From JAPEKQ01 sp964487295 (GTDB lineage: Bacteria > Joyebacterota > Joyebacteria > Joyebacterales > Joyebacteraceae): 64,000 bases of DNA. Position 1 is the first letter of the stretch. Every line of letters starts with the position of its first letter. Positions 22,587 to 30,998 of this stretch are shown one piece after another. The stretch spans positions 1 to 64,000 of the forward strand of contig CAZAQL010000001.1 of the NCBI GenBank assembly GCA_964487295.1. Direction: 5' to 3'. The notes below the pieces were generated by a model. That model was given only the letters and a program-made list of their open reading frames with translations, did not search any database and was not told where the DNA came from. The position numbers and the translations under genes are program-made.

Positions 22587-22602
22587 GTGAGCAGTTGTTC
22601 AC
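22587..22602 (+). promoter_or_regulatory. Inverted repeat upstream of hsp20
   Basis: GTGAGCAGTTGTTCAC is a 16 bp imperfect palindrome (half-site GTGANCA) 34 bp before the hsp20 ATG. It is not a CIRCE element. It is a possible operator; no promoter hexamers could be placed around it. Confidence 0.3.
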
Positions 22603-22636
22603 ATCGACCTCAGGACGGAAGGGAGGTGTTGGTTCA

Positions 22637-23092
22637 ATGGAACTCGTCAAATGGAGGCCGAGAAAGGACGTTCTGAGCGTCCACGATGAGCTCGATCGTG
22701 CTATGGATCGGCTCCTCCGGGGCTGGGTGCCCGCCAACTCCTACGCCGGCCTCGACTGGAGCCCGAGCGTCGACATCGCCGAGAGCGACGACCGGTTCGT
22801 GGTGAAGGCCGAGGTGCCCGGCGTCGACAAGGACGACATCGAGATCAGTCTCGTCGACGGCAACCTCGTCATTCAGGGAGAGAAGAAGCAGGAGAGTGAG
22901 GAAGAGGGCAGGAACTTCTATCGGGTGGAGCGCAGCTACGGCTCGTTCAAGCGCGTCTTCGCCCTGCCCGCCCGCGTCGACATGGACCAGGTCAAGGCGT
23001 CCTACGAGGACGGCGTGCTCTCCGTCGTCATCCCGAAGTCCGGGGAGGCGAAGAGCAAGAAGATCCGGATCGAGAAGCCGGAGAAGGTCTAG
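22637..23092 (+). CDS. Hsp20/alpha-crystallin small heat-shock protein
   Basis: 151 aa. ATP-independent holdase chaperone. The alpha-crystallin domain runs from about SPSVDIAESDDRFVVKAE to the family signature DGVLSVVIPKSGE. A basic C-terminus with the IRIE anchoring motif follows. GGAGG lies 9 nt before the ATG. The gene stands alone between two terminators. Confidence 0.95.
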   Translation: MELVKWRPRKDVLSVHDELDRAMDRLLRGWVPANSYAGLDWSPSVDIAESDDRFVVKAEVPGVDKDDIEISLVDGNLVIQGEKKQESEEEGRNFYRVERSYGSFKRVFALPARVDMDQVKASYEDGVLSVVIPKSGEAKSKKIRIEKPEKV

Positions 23093-23175
23093 GCCGAATC
23101 CCGGTCCGAGGGCCGGGTGGCGTCCGGCGGTTCGCGTCGGACGTCGGACCCGCCCGAGGACGGTCGACAACTGAG

Positions 23176-23199
23176 AGGGGCGGCCTCGCGGCCGCCCCT
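23176..23199 (+). terminator. Terminator after hsp20
   Basis: AGGGGCGGCC and its complement around TCGC, followed by TCCGCTTGTTTG. Near-identical GGGGCGGCC stems recur at 49422 and 57987. Confidence 0.75.
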
Positions 23200-23284
23200 T
23201 CCGCTTGTTTGCGCCGCGCTCCGGGGCTAAGATGGTTTCAAGCAGCAGTGTCCGCGATGCGCCCGTCTCACGCAGGAGGTGATC

Positions 23285-24745
23285 ATGCCGCCAGAGATGA
23301 AGCGAGGAGGCAGGCTCGTCGTGATCGGCGGCGACGCCGCGGGGATGAGCGCCGCGAGCCGGGCCAGGAGGCTTCGCCCGGACGTGGAGATCGTCGTGCT
23401 TGAGCGAGGAGAGATCGTCTCCTACGGCGCCTGTTCGCTGCCGTACTACGTCGCCGGACTGGTGCCGTCCCGCGACGACCTCATCGTTCATGATCCCGAC
23501 TTCTTCCGTCGCGAACGGCATATCGACGTCCGCACCGGGGCCGATGTCGTGGCCGTGCATCCGCGGGAACGGACCGTCCTGTGCAGTACCGCTCTCGGCG
23601 AGGAGTCGTTGACCTACGACGCTCTCGTCATCGCAACAGGCGCGAAGCCCGTGAGGCCGCGGCTCCCGGGCGTCGACCTGCCGGGCGTCTTCACGCTCAG
23701 GTCCGTTCCCGACGGCGACGCCATTCGAGAGCGGCTGCGCTCTCTCGGGGCCCCCGAGCCCTCAGTCACGGGGAGCATCGACGGCACGCTCGAGGATCCT
23801 CCGGCAACGTCGCCTCCTCACGGGACGATCCGCGCGACGGTCGTCGGCGGCGGGTACATCGGACTGGAGATGGCCGAGGCTCTCGTCGCTCGGGGCGCGC
23901 GCGTGACGGTCATCGAACTCCTTCCGCGCGTTCTGTCGACATACGATCCCGACATGAGCGACCTTGTTCTCCGGGAGCTTCTGGACCGACAGGTGATCGT
24001 ACGGACCGGAACGGGCGTCGAGGCGTTCGAGGCCGGCGAGGACGGGAGCGTCGGCTTCGTGCTCGCCGGCGGTCAGAGGCTCGCCACGGACATCGCTGTA
24101 CTCGCCGTCGGCGTGAGGCCGCGCGTCGAGCTGGCCCGCGACGCCGGGATCGAGCTCGGCCGAACGGGCGCGATCGCCGTCGACCCGCGACAGGTCACGA
24201 GCGAGCCCGCGGTGCTCGCCGCGGGCGACTGCGCCGAGTCGCCTCACATCGTGACGGGCAGATCGGCGTGGATCCCGCTGGGCACGACGGCGAACAAGCA
24301 GGGGCGGCTCGCGGGTGAGAACGCTGTCGGTGGCGATGCGCGTTTCGGAGGCGTCGCCGGGACCAACGTGACGAAGATCTTCGGCCTCGAGGCGGCGCAG
24401 ACAGGGCTCTCGACCGAGGCCGCCGAGAACGAGGGCATGGAGCCCGACTCCGTCCGCATCACGGGGGCGACGCGCTCGCATGCGTATCCCGGCGGCGGCA
24501 GGATCACGGTCAAGCTCATCTTCGAGCGCGGCTCCGGCCGGCTGCTCGGAGCGCAGCTCGTCGGGGCGGAGGGCGTCGCCAAGCGCGTGGACATCCTCGC
24601 GGCGGCGCTCGCCGCGGGCATGCGCGTCCACGACGTCGCGGCGCTCGATCTGAGCTACGCGCCCCCGTTCGCTCCGGTGTGGGATCCCGTCCTGATCGCG
24701 GCGAACCAGGCAGTGAAGAAACACGCGTCGGGACGCGACGAGTAG
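23285..24745 (+). CDS. CoA-disulfide reductase/NADH oxidase-family FAD enzyme
   Basis: 486 aa with ATG 5 nt behind AGGAGG. It has an FAD motif VIGGDAAGMSAASRAR, an NAD motif VVGGGYIGLEMAEAL and the single active-site cysteine in SYGACSLPYYV, which is the CoADR/NADH oxidase arrangement rather than a CxxxxC disulfide pair. The C-terminal dimerisation domain ends SYAPPFAPVWDP. The family reduces CoA disulfide, persulfides or oxygen with NAD(P)H. A short extra insertion lies around residues 155-180. In an anaerobe, thiol or persulfide reduction or peroxide defence is more likely than use as an oxidase. Confidence 0.88.
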   Translation: MPPEMKRGGRLVVIGGDAAGMSAASRARRLRPDVEIVVLERGEIVSYGACSLPYYVAGLVPSRDDLIVHDPDFFRRERHIDVRTGADVVAVHPRERTVLCSTALGEESLTYDALVIATGAKPVRPRLPGVDLPGVFTLRSVPDGDAIRERLRSLGAPEPSVTGSIDGTLEDPPATSPPHGTIRATVVGGGYIGLEMAEALVARGARVTVIELLPRVLSTYDPDMSDLVLRELLDRQVIVRTGTGVEAFEAGEDGSVGFVLAGGQRLATDIAVLAVGVRPRVELARDAGIELGRTGAIAVDPRQVTSEPAVLAAGDCAESPHIVTGRSAWIPLGTTANKQGRLAGENAVGGDARFGGVAGTNVTKIFGLEAAQTGLSTEAAENEGMEPDSVRITGATRSHAYPGGGRITVKLIFERGSGRLLGAQLVGAEGVAKRVDILAAALAAGMRVHDVAALDLSYAPPFAPVWDPVLIAANQAVKKHASGRDE

Positions 24746-24813
24746 ACAGGCCCGCGCGGTCCGGGTCGTCCGTGCCGCGCGACAACAGGCCGTTCGGAGG
24801 CAGGTGGGTCTTC

Positions 24814-26616
24814 ATGAGCAACGGGTCGGAAGCAGACTCGGGCCGCCCGGCGGGCGACCCCGTGAACAGCGGTCGGGAGGACGGGACCGACGCCAGGGAG
24901 GCGGGCTCCACCATCCGGGGCATTCCGGTGTCGCCGGGCGTCGTTCATGGCCCGGTGATGCTGTTCGGCGACATTCTCGACGAGGTCGAGACTCGCGTCA
25001 TCCAACCGTCGGAGGTCGACGCTGAGATCGAGCGGCTCCGCGAGGCCATCAGGCTCGTGAAGGAGGAGCTGGCGCGGGACGCCGAACGCATCTCCGGTCA
25101 GCTCGGCCAGAGCGAGGCCGACATCTTCCTCGTTCACACGATGATCCTTGAGGACAAGAAGCTCGTCGAGGAGATCGAGGAGCGCATTCGCACCGAGCTC
25201 ATCAACGCCGATGCCGTCGTCGCCCAGGAGATGAAGCGGGTCAGTGGCGTGCTCCGCGCGTCGGATGATGCCTATCTCATGGACCGTTCGTACGATGTCA
25301 CCGACATCGGGAAGCGCGTGATCGAGCGCATGCTCGGGGTCTGGGCGCACTGTCCCCTGACTCACCCGATGATCATCGTCGCGCGCGAGCTTCGGGCGTC
25401 GGACACGGTGTCGATGGACCGCGGGAGAGTCCTCGGCTTCGTCACCGAGATGGGCGGCCGGCAGGCGCACGCGGCGATCCTGGCGCGCTCGCTGGGCGTG
25501 CCGGCGATCGTGGGGGCGCACGGGATCGTGGACCGGGTACGCTCCGGCGACACGCTCGCCGTCGACGGCTCGACGGGCGAGGTCCTGATCAACCCGTCGA
25601 CCGACGTCCTCGCCCGGTACATGCAGAAGCAGGAGCAGGAGGCACTCGACTGGGCCGCGCTGGCGCCGTATCGCGAGGCGGTAACGCGGACGGCCGATGG
25701 GACCCGCATCGAGCTCATGGCCAACATCAGCACGCCGGAGGAGTCGGTGGCGGCCACCGCTCTCGCCGTCGACGGTGTCGGACTGTTCCGGACCGAGATC
25801 CCGTTCATCGAGGCCGGTTTCTATCTGAGTGAGGACGCGCAGTACGCGGTCTACCGGAAGGCCGTCGAGGGCGTGGGCCGGGGCCCCCTGACGATCCGGA
25901 CGCTCGATGTGGGCGGCGACAAGTTCATAGGTCGCGAGAATCCTCTCGCGGAGCACAATCCGCACCTGGGGTACCGGTCGATCCGCGTGTCGCTCGACCA
26001 CCCCGACGTCTTCCTCGAGCAGCTGCGCGCGATCCTGCGGGCCGGCGCGCATGGCGAGGTCAGACTGCTTCTTCCCATGGTGTCGGGAATGGGGGAACTC
26101 CGCGCGGCACGGGATTTGCTCGATCAGGCGCGGGCATCGCTCGCGAAGGACGGAGTGCCGCACGCTCCGAACGTGCCGGTCGGGGTGATGATCGAGATCC
26201 CCTCGGCCGTGATGGTCGCCGACCGGCTCGCGGCCGAGAGCGACTTCCTGAGCATCGGAACGAACGACCTGGTTCAGTACGCGCTGGCCGTCGATCGAGG
26301 GAACACGTACGTCGACCATCTCTATCGGCCGTACGACCCCGCCGTGCTCGCGCTCATCGACCGGACCGTGCGCGCGGCGCGGGACGCCGGCAAGCCGGTC
26401 GCGGTCTGCGGGGAGATGGCCGGCGTGACCGAGTACATCCCCCTGCTGCTCGGCCTCGGGGTGCGCGAGTTCTCGGTCGCCATGAGCAGGATCCTCTTCG
26501 CGAGACGCGCGATCGCTCTGACCGACCTTGCCGAGGCTGAAGCCCTCGCCGCCCGGGCGCTCGGCGCCTCGACGGCGGCCGAGGTCGCCCTGGAACTCGG
26601 CATCAAGGGAGCATGA
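24814..26616 (+). CDS. ptsI: Phosphoenolpyruvate-protein phosphotransferase (PTS enzyme I)
   Basis: 600 aa. It transfers phosphate from PEP to HPr. The phospho-His domain has His219 in GGRQAHAAILARS, where most family members have T-S before the His. The PEP-binding barrel has the expected GVGLFRTE, GGDKFIGRENP, GTNDLVQYALAVDR and Cys532 in VCGEMAG. An N-terminal stretch of about 35 residues is Gly/Asp-rich and outside the domain. No HPr or EII gene is nearby, so the system may be regulatory or its parts scattered. The stop overlaps the region that starts the next gene. Confidence 0.93.
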   Translation: MSNGSEADSGRPAGDPVNSGREDGTDAREAGSTIRGIPVSPGVVHGPVMLFGDILDEVETRVIQPSEVDAEIERLREAIRLVKEELARDAERISGQLGQSEADIFLVHTMILEDKKLVEEIEERIRTELINADAVVAQEMKRVSGVLRASDDAYLMDRSYDVTDIGKRVIERMLGVWAHCPLTHPMIIVARELRASDTVSMDRGRVLGFVTEMGGRQAHAAILARSLGVPAIVGAHGIVDRVRSGDTLAVDGSTGEVLINPSTDVLARYMQKQEQEALDWAALAPYREAVTRTADGTRIELMANISTPEESVAATALAVDGVGLFRTEIPFIEAGFYLSEDAQYAVYRKAVEGVGRGPLTIRTLDVGGDKFIGRENPLAEHNPHLGYRSIRVSLDHPDVFLEQLRAILRAGAHGEVRLLLPMVSGMGELRAARDLLDQARASLAKDGVPHAPNVPVGVMIEIPSAVMVADRLAAESDFLSIGTNDLVQYALAVDRGNTYVDHLYRPYDPAVLALIDRTVRAARDAGKPVAVCGEMAGVTEYIPLLLGLGVREFSVAMSRILFARRAIALTDLAEAEALAARALGASTAAEVALELGIKGA

Positions 26617-26617
26617 A

Positions 26618-29011
26618 CTGAACTACCGGATTCGTACAGACACCCTTCGGACAGCGCTTGTCGCGACCGTCGCGCTGGTCCTGGCGCTCGGGGCGTCCGA
26701 GGCGGACGCACGCTGGCGTGCGACCGCCGACTCCCTCTACGCGGTGGCCGAGCTCCATTACCAGGGGTCTGACTTCGTCACCGCGGCGCGTCTCTATGGA
26801 GACATCACGGTCCTCCTCGACGAGCAGGAGGAGGCCGGGCTCGGATCGTACTTCGAGAAGCTCGGCGCCCGGGCCGCCTTCCTCAAGGCGCGGGCGTTCG
26901 AACGGGCGGGAGACTGGGAGCAGGCGGAGAAGGCATACGCCTCGGCGCTCCCCCTGATGCGGCCCATCGGCGACGCCGTCAACTTCCGCATGGCCGTCTG
27001 CCGGCTCGAGCAGGACGACCTCGAGGGCGCGACATCGCTCCTGCGCGCGATCGTCGAGGACGGCGAGGAGACCTCGTTCGACGAACGGGCGGTCGAGGCG
27101 CTCGGCGACGCGCACCGCCGCTTCTCGGAGTGGGACCTGGCCATCCAGTGGTATCGCCTGCTGCTGGCAAGGGCGCCATCCTACGACGAGCAGGCGCGAA
27201 TCCACACCAGCATCGGGATGACGCACGAGGCTCGCGGCGACCGCGAGACCGCGATGCGCAGCTACGCCAGGGTCGTTGACGAGTTCCCCCGCTCGCGGCA
27301 CGCGCACGATGCGATGAAGGAGGCCAGGAAGCTCTCTCGCTCATTCACCGATCGCTACCACCAGGGTCTTGTCCTCTACAACCGGAGGCTCTACGCCGAC
27401 GCCGCCGAGTTCTTCGAGCACTACATCAGAAACGACGACGATGCGACATGGCGGCTCGAGGCTACCTACTACCTCGGACGCGCGAACCAGCGGCTCGGAC
27501 GATACGATGCCGCCGCGAAGCACTACGCGGCCGCGATCGCTATCGGCGAGGGCGACGGGGGCGGAGACGGTACGGCGACGCCCGACAGCGAGGAGTACCA
27601 TCTCGCCTGGCAGCGCCTCGCCTACGCGCGGCGCGTGCTGGGAGACGCCCAGGCCTGCCTGTGCACGTACGACGACTACGTGGCGAGGCACCCGTCCGCC
27701 GACCACGCCGCAGACGTGCTCTGGGAGAAGGCGCGCTTCCTCGAGGACGAGAAGCGATGGGACGAGGCCGCGGAGGTCTTCGCCCTGCTCGCGGAGCGCT
27801 ATCCGCATACGGAGAGGGCCGGTGACGCGCGATTCCGACGTGGGCTCGTGCTCTACAAGAACGGCGACCGCGAGGCCGCCGAGGCGGCGTTCACGCGCGA
27901 CGCGTCCGTCGCGCGCGGGGAGGACCTCGCCCGCGCCGCCTACTGGCTCGGGAAGACCCGCGAGGCGCTCGGCCATCGGCGCCAGCCGCTCGTCGACTAC
28001 CGGCGGGCCCGCGAGAGCGCGCCGGACTCGTACTACGGAAGACGGGCGTCGGAGAGCCTCGTGCGACTCGGGGTCGTGGATCCGGCGCCGGAGCGGGACC
28101 CTTCCACGGCCGCGCTCCGCAGGGCGCGCGTTCGCCCGGCCTGGGCGAACGGACCGGGCCGTGACTACGGCGCGTGGCTCGCCACGTGGGCCGAGCGCAC
28201 CTACGTCCCGATCGAGTACATCGCCGTCCGGGAGCGGCTCATGGCGGACCGGTGGTTCGTCAGGGCCGACCATCTGCGCGCCGTCCACATGGACGAGAAC
28301 GCGGAGGAGGAGTTCTCACGGCTGGAAGAGAGCACGGCGTCGGATCCCACGATGCTCTCCATGCTCGTGGACTACTACGAGCGTTCGGGGCTCAACCGCC
28401 GCGGCATCCGCCTCGCCGAGCGCATCCTGCGCATGTCTCCCGTCGAGAACGCGAGTGAGGCGCCGGTGTATCTCGCCGAGCGCATCTTCCCACGGCATTT
28501 CGAGGACGTCGTCGAGCCCGAGTGCTTCGAGCGCGGGGTCGACGCGAACCTCTACTACGGGCTGATGCGGCAGGAGAGCGTCTTCGAGTCCGACGCGGTC
28601 TCGTGGGTGGGGGCGCGAGGGCTCTCGCAGATCATGCCCGCGACAGGCCGGTGGATCGCACGTCGTATCGATCACGGGCGGTTCCGGCTGGATCACCTCA
28701 TGGACCCCTCGACGAACATCCGCTTCGGCGCGTACTACCTCGCCGAGCAGCTCGCTGAGTTCCAGGGCGATCCCCTCAGGGCACTCGCGGCCTACAACGG
28801 GGGACCGCGCAACGTCCCGCGGTGGTGGGGATACGGTGGGTGCGACGACGTTGACGTGTTCGTGGAGGACATCGGATACGCCGAGACCTCGGACTACGTG
28901 CGTCGCGTCTACGCCTACTGGCGTCTGTACGAGGAGATCTACGGGCGTTCTCCGGCGCCGGCGGCCGCAACCCCGTCATTCCGACCGGCGTCCGCCGCTT
29001 CGTCATCCTGA
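26618..29011 (+). CDS. TPR-containing lytic transglycosylase (Slt-like), probable CTG start
   Basis: About 797 aa. A signal peptide (LRTALVATVALVLALGASEADA) is followed by many TPR-like helices (to about 560) and an SLT domain with catalytic Glu653 in LMRQESVFE, then GLSQIMPATG and ALAAYNGGPRNV. It cleaves peptidoglycan glycan strands in the periplasm with formation of anhydromuramic acid. No ATG, GTG or TTG lies in frame between the upstream gene's body and the signal peptide. CTG at 26618, 7 nt after AAGGGAG and 1 bp after the ptsI stop, is the best start. The last codons run into a 27 bp tandem repeat, and the 3' end overlaps the convergent DUF2752 gene by 73 bp. Confidence 0.88.
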   Translation: MNYRIRTDTLRTALVATVALVLALGASEADARWRATADSLYAVAELHYQGSDFVTAARLYGDITVLLDEQEEAGLGSYFEKLGARAAFLKARAFERAGDWEQAEKAYASALPLMRPIGDAVNFRMAVCRLEQDDLEGATSLLRAIVEDGEETSFDERAVEALGDAHRRFSEWDLAIQWYRLLLARAPSYDEQARIHTSIGMTHEARGDRETAMRSYARVVDEFPRSRHAHDAMKEARKLSRSFTDRYHQGLVLYNRRLYADAAEFFEHYIRNDDDATWRLEATYYLGRANQRLGRYDAAAKHYAAAIAIGEGDGGGDGTATPDSEEYHLAWQRLAYARRVLGDAQACLCTYDDYVARHPSADHAADVLWEKARFLEDEKRWDEAAEVFALLAERYPHTERAGDARFRRGLVLYKNGDREAAEAAFTRDASVARGEDLARAAYWLGKTREALGHRRQPLVDYRRARESAPDSYYGRRASESLVRLGVVDPAPERDPSTAALRRARVRPAWANGPGRDYGAWLATWAERTYVPIEYIAVRERLMADRWFVRADHLRAVHMDENAEEEFSRLEESTASDPTMLSMLVDYYERSGLNRRGIRLAERILRMSPVENASEAPVYLAERIFPRHFEDVVEPECFERGVDANLYYGLMRQESVFESDAVSWVGARGLSQIMPATGRWIARRIDHGRFRLDHLMDPSTNIRFGAYYLAEQLAEFQGDPLRALAAYNGGPRNVPRWWGYGGCDDVDVFVEDIGYAETSDYVRRVYAYWRLYEEIYGRSPAPAAATPSFRPASAASSS

Positions 29012-29583
29012 CCGGCGTCCGCTACCCTGTCGTCCTGACCGGCGTCCGCCACCCCATCGTCCTGACCGGCGTCCGCCACCCCATCGTCCTGACCGGCGTC
29101 CGCCGGGGATGTGACCGTTCGATCCGCCCAATCCTCCACTTCGAGGATCACGTCAGCGTCGTTTTTCGTCTGCGTCGCCAGCACGTAGGCCCAGTTCGCG
29201 GCCACCGCGACGAGCACGACGGCCCAGGCGACGAGACGCTCCCGTCGCGAGAGCGTCACGCGCAACACGGCGCCGCGGGCGAGCCTGGCGACGCCCAGCA
29301 CAGCGGCCGCGGGGATCACGACGAGGATGATCAGCGCATCGAGCGGGTTGGTCCTCAGAGCGAGCCCTGGGTGGCCCCTCAGTACGGCGCCGGTGCCTCG
29401 CAGAAATCCACACGTGGGACAGGGAAGACCTGTCAGTCTGCGAAAGAGGCAGATGACGGGACCGTCCCAGTGCGCGGTAGAGAGCGCGGCGAAGAGCCCG
29501 AACGCCAGGATGAGCAGGGCCGCCGCGACCGCGAGTCGGGGTGGCCGCGGTGCGCCGTTAATGCGTTCGAGTCGGATCCTCAC
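28939..29583 (-). CDS. DUF2752 membrane protein with nonapeptide-repeat tail
   Basis: 214 aa. The DUF2752 core (about 15-150) has three or four membrane segments and the family signature LPCPTCGFLRG. Function is unknown. The C-terminal 50 residues are tandem copies of a nonapeptide like VADAGQDDG, encoded by a 27 bp DNA repeat (28978-29108). This acidic tail is not part of the family. It is the last gene of the iscU-DUF4190-DUF4190-DUF2752 operon and its 3' end overlaps the convergent transglycosylase gene. Confidence 0.8.
   Translation of the reverse strand: MRIRLERINGAPRPPRLAVAAALLILAFGLFAALSTAHWDGPVICLFRRLTGLPCPTCGFLRGTGAVLRGHPGLALRTNPLDALIILVVIPAAAVLGVARLARGAVLRVTLSRRERLVAWAVVLVAVAANWAYVLATQTKNDADVILEVEDWADRTVTSPADAGQDDGVADAGQDDGVADAGQDDRVADAGQDDEAADAGRNDGVAAAGAGERP
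28978..29108. repeat. 27 bp tandem repeat, about 4.8 copies
   Basis: Unit like GTCCTGACCGGCGTCCGCC plus ACCCCATC. Copies start at 28978, 29005, 29032, 29059 and 29086; the third and fourth are identical. The plus-strand transglycosylase stop codon (TGA, 29009-29011) lies inside copy 2. The minus strand encodes the DUF2752 tail. Confidence 0.9.
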
Positions 29584-29614
29584 GACGAATCCTGCCGGCT
29601 CACACCTCGCATCC

Positions 29615-29986
29615 CTACCAGCCGGAACCGATGGCGGCCATGATGAAGGCGAAGTACGCGGCGTAGATGATGAGCGCGAGCGCCTGCAGCGCCGTGCCGA
29701 CGATGCCGCAGATCATGCCGGCGCGCGTCAGGTCGGTGCCGGCGGGGTCACGGAGCCCCTCCCGCATCTCGCGGAGGTCACCGGAGCCCATGACCCAGGC
29801 CATGATGCCCAGGATCGCGCCGATGCACGGGATGACGAGCGACAGGATGCCGAGAACGAGAATGACGGCCCCGCGCTGAGGATTCATGGGAGCGGCTGAG
29901 GTCGACACGTTCTGTGTGATGGCCGCCTCCGGGAGGTTGGGATCCCGCGGCGACTGCTCCGGAGTGCGCTGCGAAGACTCCTCCAT
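29615..29986 (-). CDS. DUF4190-family small membrane protein (copy 1)
   Basis: 123 aa. A polar N-terminus rich in Pro, Gln and Ser is followed by two hydrophobic segments (GAVILVLGILSLVI, GAILGIMAWVMGSGDL) and a third near the C-terminus. It shares GDLREMREGLRDPAG and LTRAGMICGI with the gene at 30075, so the two are tandem paralogues. Function is unknown. ATG follows CAGGAG. Confidence 0.8.
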   Translation of the reverse strand: MEESSQRTPEQSPRDPNLPEAAITQNVSTSAAPMNPQRGAVILVLGILSLVIPCIGAILGIMAWVMGSGDLREMREGLRDPAGTDLTRAGMICGIVGTALQALALIIYAAYFAFIMAAIGSGW

Positions 29987-30008
29987 GGTGTCTCCTGGTC
30001 GTGCGGGA

Positions 30009-30043
30009 GACGCCCCCGCCCCCGACGAGGGAGAGGGGGCGTC
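30009..30043 (-). promoter_or_regulatory. Intercistronic hairpin between the DUF4190 genes
   Basis: GACGCCCCC pairs with GGGGGCGTC around a 17 nt loop, and pairing extends with one bulge. Without a T-run it may stabilise or partly terminate the message between the paralogues. Confidence 0.45.
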
Positions 30044-30074
30044 CCCGCGGTCCGGCCGTCGTCGACGGCGGTCG

Positions 30075-30416
30075 CTACCAGCCGCCGGAAGCGGCGCCGA
30101 TGGCGACGGCGAAGATCCAGATGATGAGCACGAGGACGTTGATCGCCACCGAGATGATCCCGCAGATCATGCCGGCGCGCGTCAGACCCTCGCCCGCGGG
30201 ATCTCTGAGTCCCTCGCGCATCTCGCGGAGGTCGCTCGACCCCATTACCCAGGCAATGATGCCCGTGATGACACAGACCACGAGGCCGATGATGCCCAGC
30301 GCCAGGATGACGCCGCCGCGGTGCGGCTGCATCATCCGGGGCGTTCCACCCACCGGCTGCTGCGCCGCAGGCTGCGCCTGCTGTCCCTGCGACTCGTACT
30401 GCGGGGTCTCCTGCAT
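30075..30416 (-). CDS. DUF4190-family small membrane protein (copy 2)
   Basis: 113 aa. A Gln/Pro-rich N-terminus precedes GVILALGIIGLVVCV and GIIAWVMGSSDL, then a final membrane segment ending in GAASGGW. The ATG at 30416 follows GAGGAG and lies 2 bp after the iscU stop, so translation is probably coupled. Paralogue of the gene at 29615. Confidence 0.8.
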   Translation of the reverse strand: MQETPQYESQGQQAQPAAQQPVGGTPRMMQPHRGGVILALGIIGLVVCVITGIIAWVMGSSDLREMREGLRDPAGEGLTRAGMICGIISVAINVLVLIIWIFAVAIGAASGGW

Positions 30417-30418
30417 GG

Positions 30419-30814
30419 CTACTCCTCGGATGGGGTGGACCGCTGCTTCTCCATGTAGTCCCTGATCGCCTTGTGGAGCGCGTCGGCTGCGAGGTTGGAG
30501 CAATGCATCTTCTGCGGCGGGAGGCCGTCCAGCTCGCTGGCGACGTTCTCGCGCGTGATCTCGAGCGCCTCCTCGAGCGTCTTTCCCTTCGCCATCTCGG
30601 TGACCATGCTGCTGGTGGCGATGGCCGAGCCGCAGCCGAACGTCTTGAACTTGATGTCGGTGATGACGTTGTCCTCGACCTTGATCTGGATCTCCATGAG
30701 GTCGCCGCAGACGGGGTTTCCCTCGACCCCGACGCCGTCCGGTGATTCGAGCTCACCCACGTTCCGCGGGTTCCTGAAGTGCTCGAGGACCTTCTCGCTG
30801 TAGATGGGAGTCAC
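30419..30814 (-). CDS. iscU: IscU/NifU-type Fe-S cluster scaffold
   Basis: 131 aa from a GTG behind AAAGGAG. The three cluster ligands are Cys36 (NPVCGD, with the conserved Asp), Cys61 (FGCGSAIA) and Cys105 (MHCSNLA). The usual HscA-recognition LPPVK reads LPPQK, a form seen where dedicated HscA/HscB are absent. It assembles [2Fe-2S]/[4Fe-4S] clusters from a cysteine desulfurase, which is not encoded here. The promoter at 30849-30877 rules out starts further upstream. Confidence 0.93.
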   Translation of the reverse strand: MTPIYSEKVLEHFRNPRNVGELESPDGVGVEGNPVCGDLMEIQIKVEDNVITDIKFKTFGCGSAIATSSMVTEMAKGKTLEEALEITRENVASELDGLPPQKMHCSNLAADALHKAIRDYMEKQRSTPSEE

Positions 30815-30848
30815 GGTGTCTCGCTCCTTTCCGAAGTATGCCCCATCA

Positions 30849-30877
30849 ATGATAGACTCAGCGCGGGGGTCCGTCAA
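30849..30877 (-). promoter_or_regulatory. Promoter of the iscU operon
   Basis: Minus-strand TTGACG (30877-30872), 17 bp and TATCAT (30854-30849). The predicted transcription start near 30842 leaves a leader of about 28 nt before the GTG at 30814. Confidence 0.7.
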
Positions 30878-30998
30878 GACGGCGCGTGCCGGGAAAACCG
30901 GAAGCGGCGCCTTGCTGAGTTGAGCTCGGTGGTGCTACCATGACGGCTTCGAGCGCGCCTGAGAGCGCGATGGACGCAAACCCAGCCGAGGGAATCAC

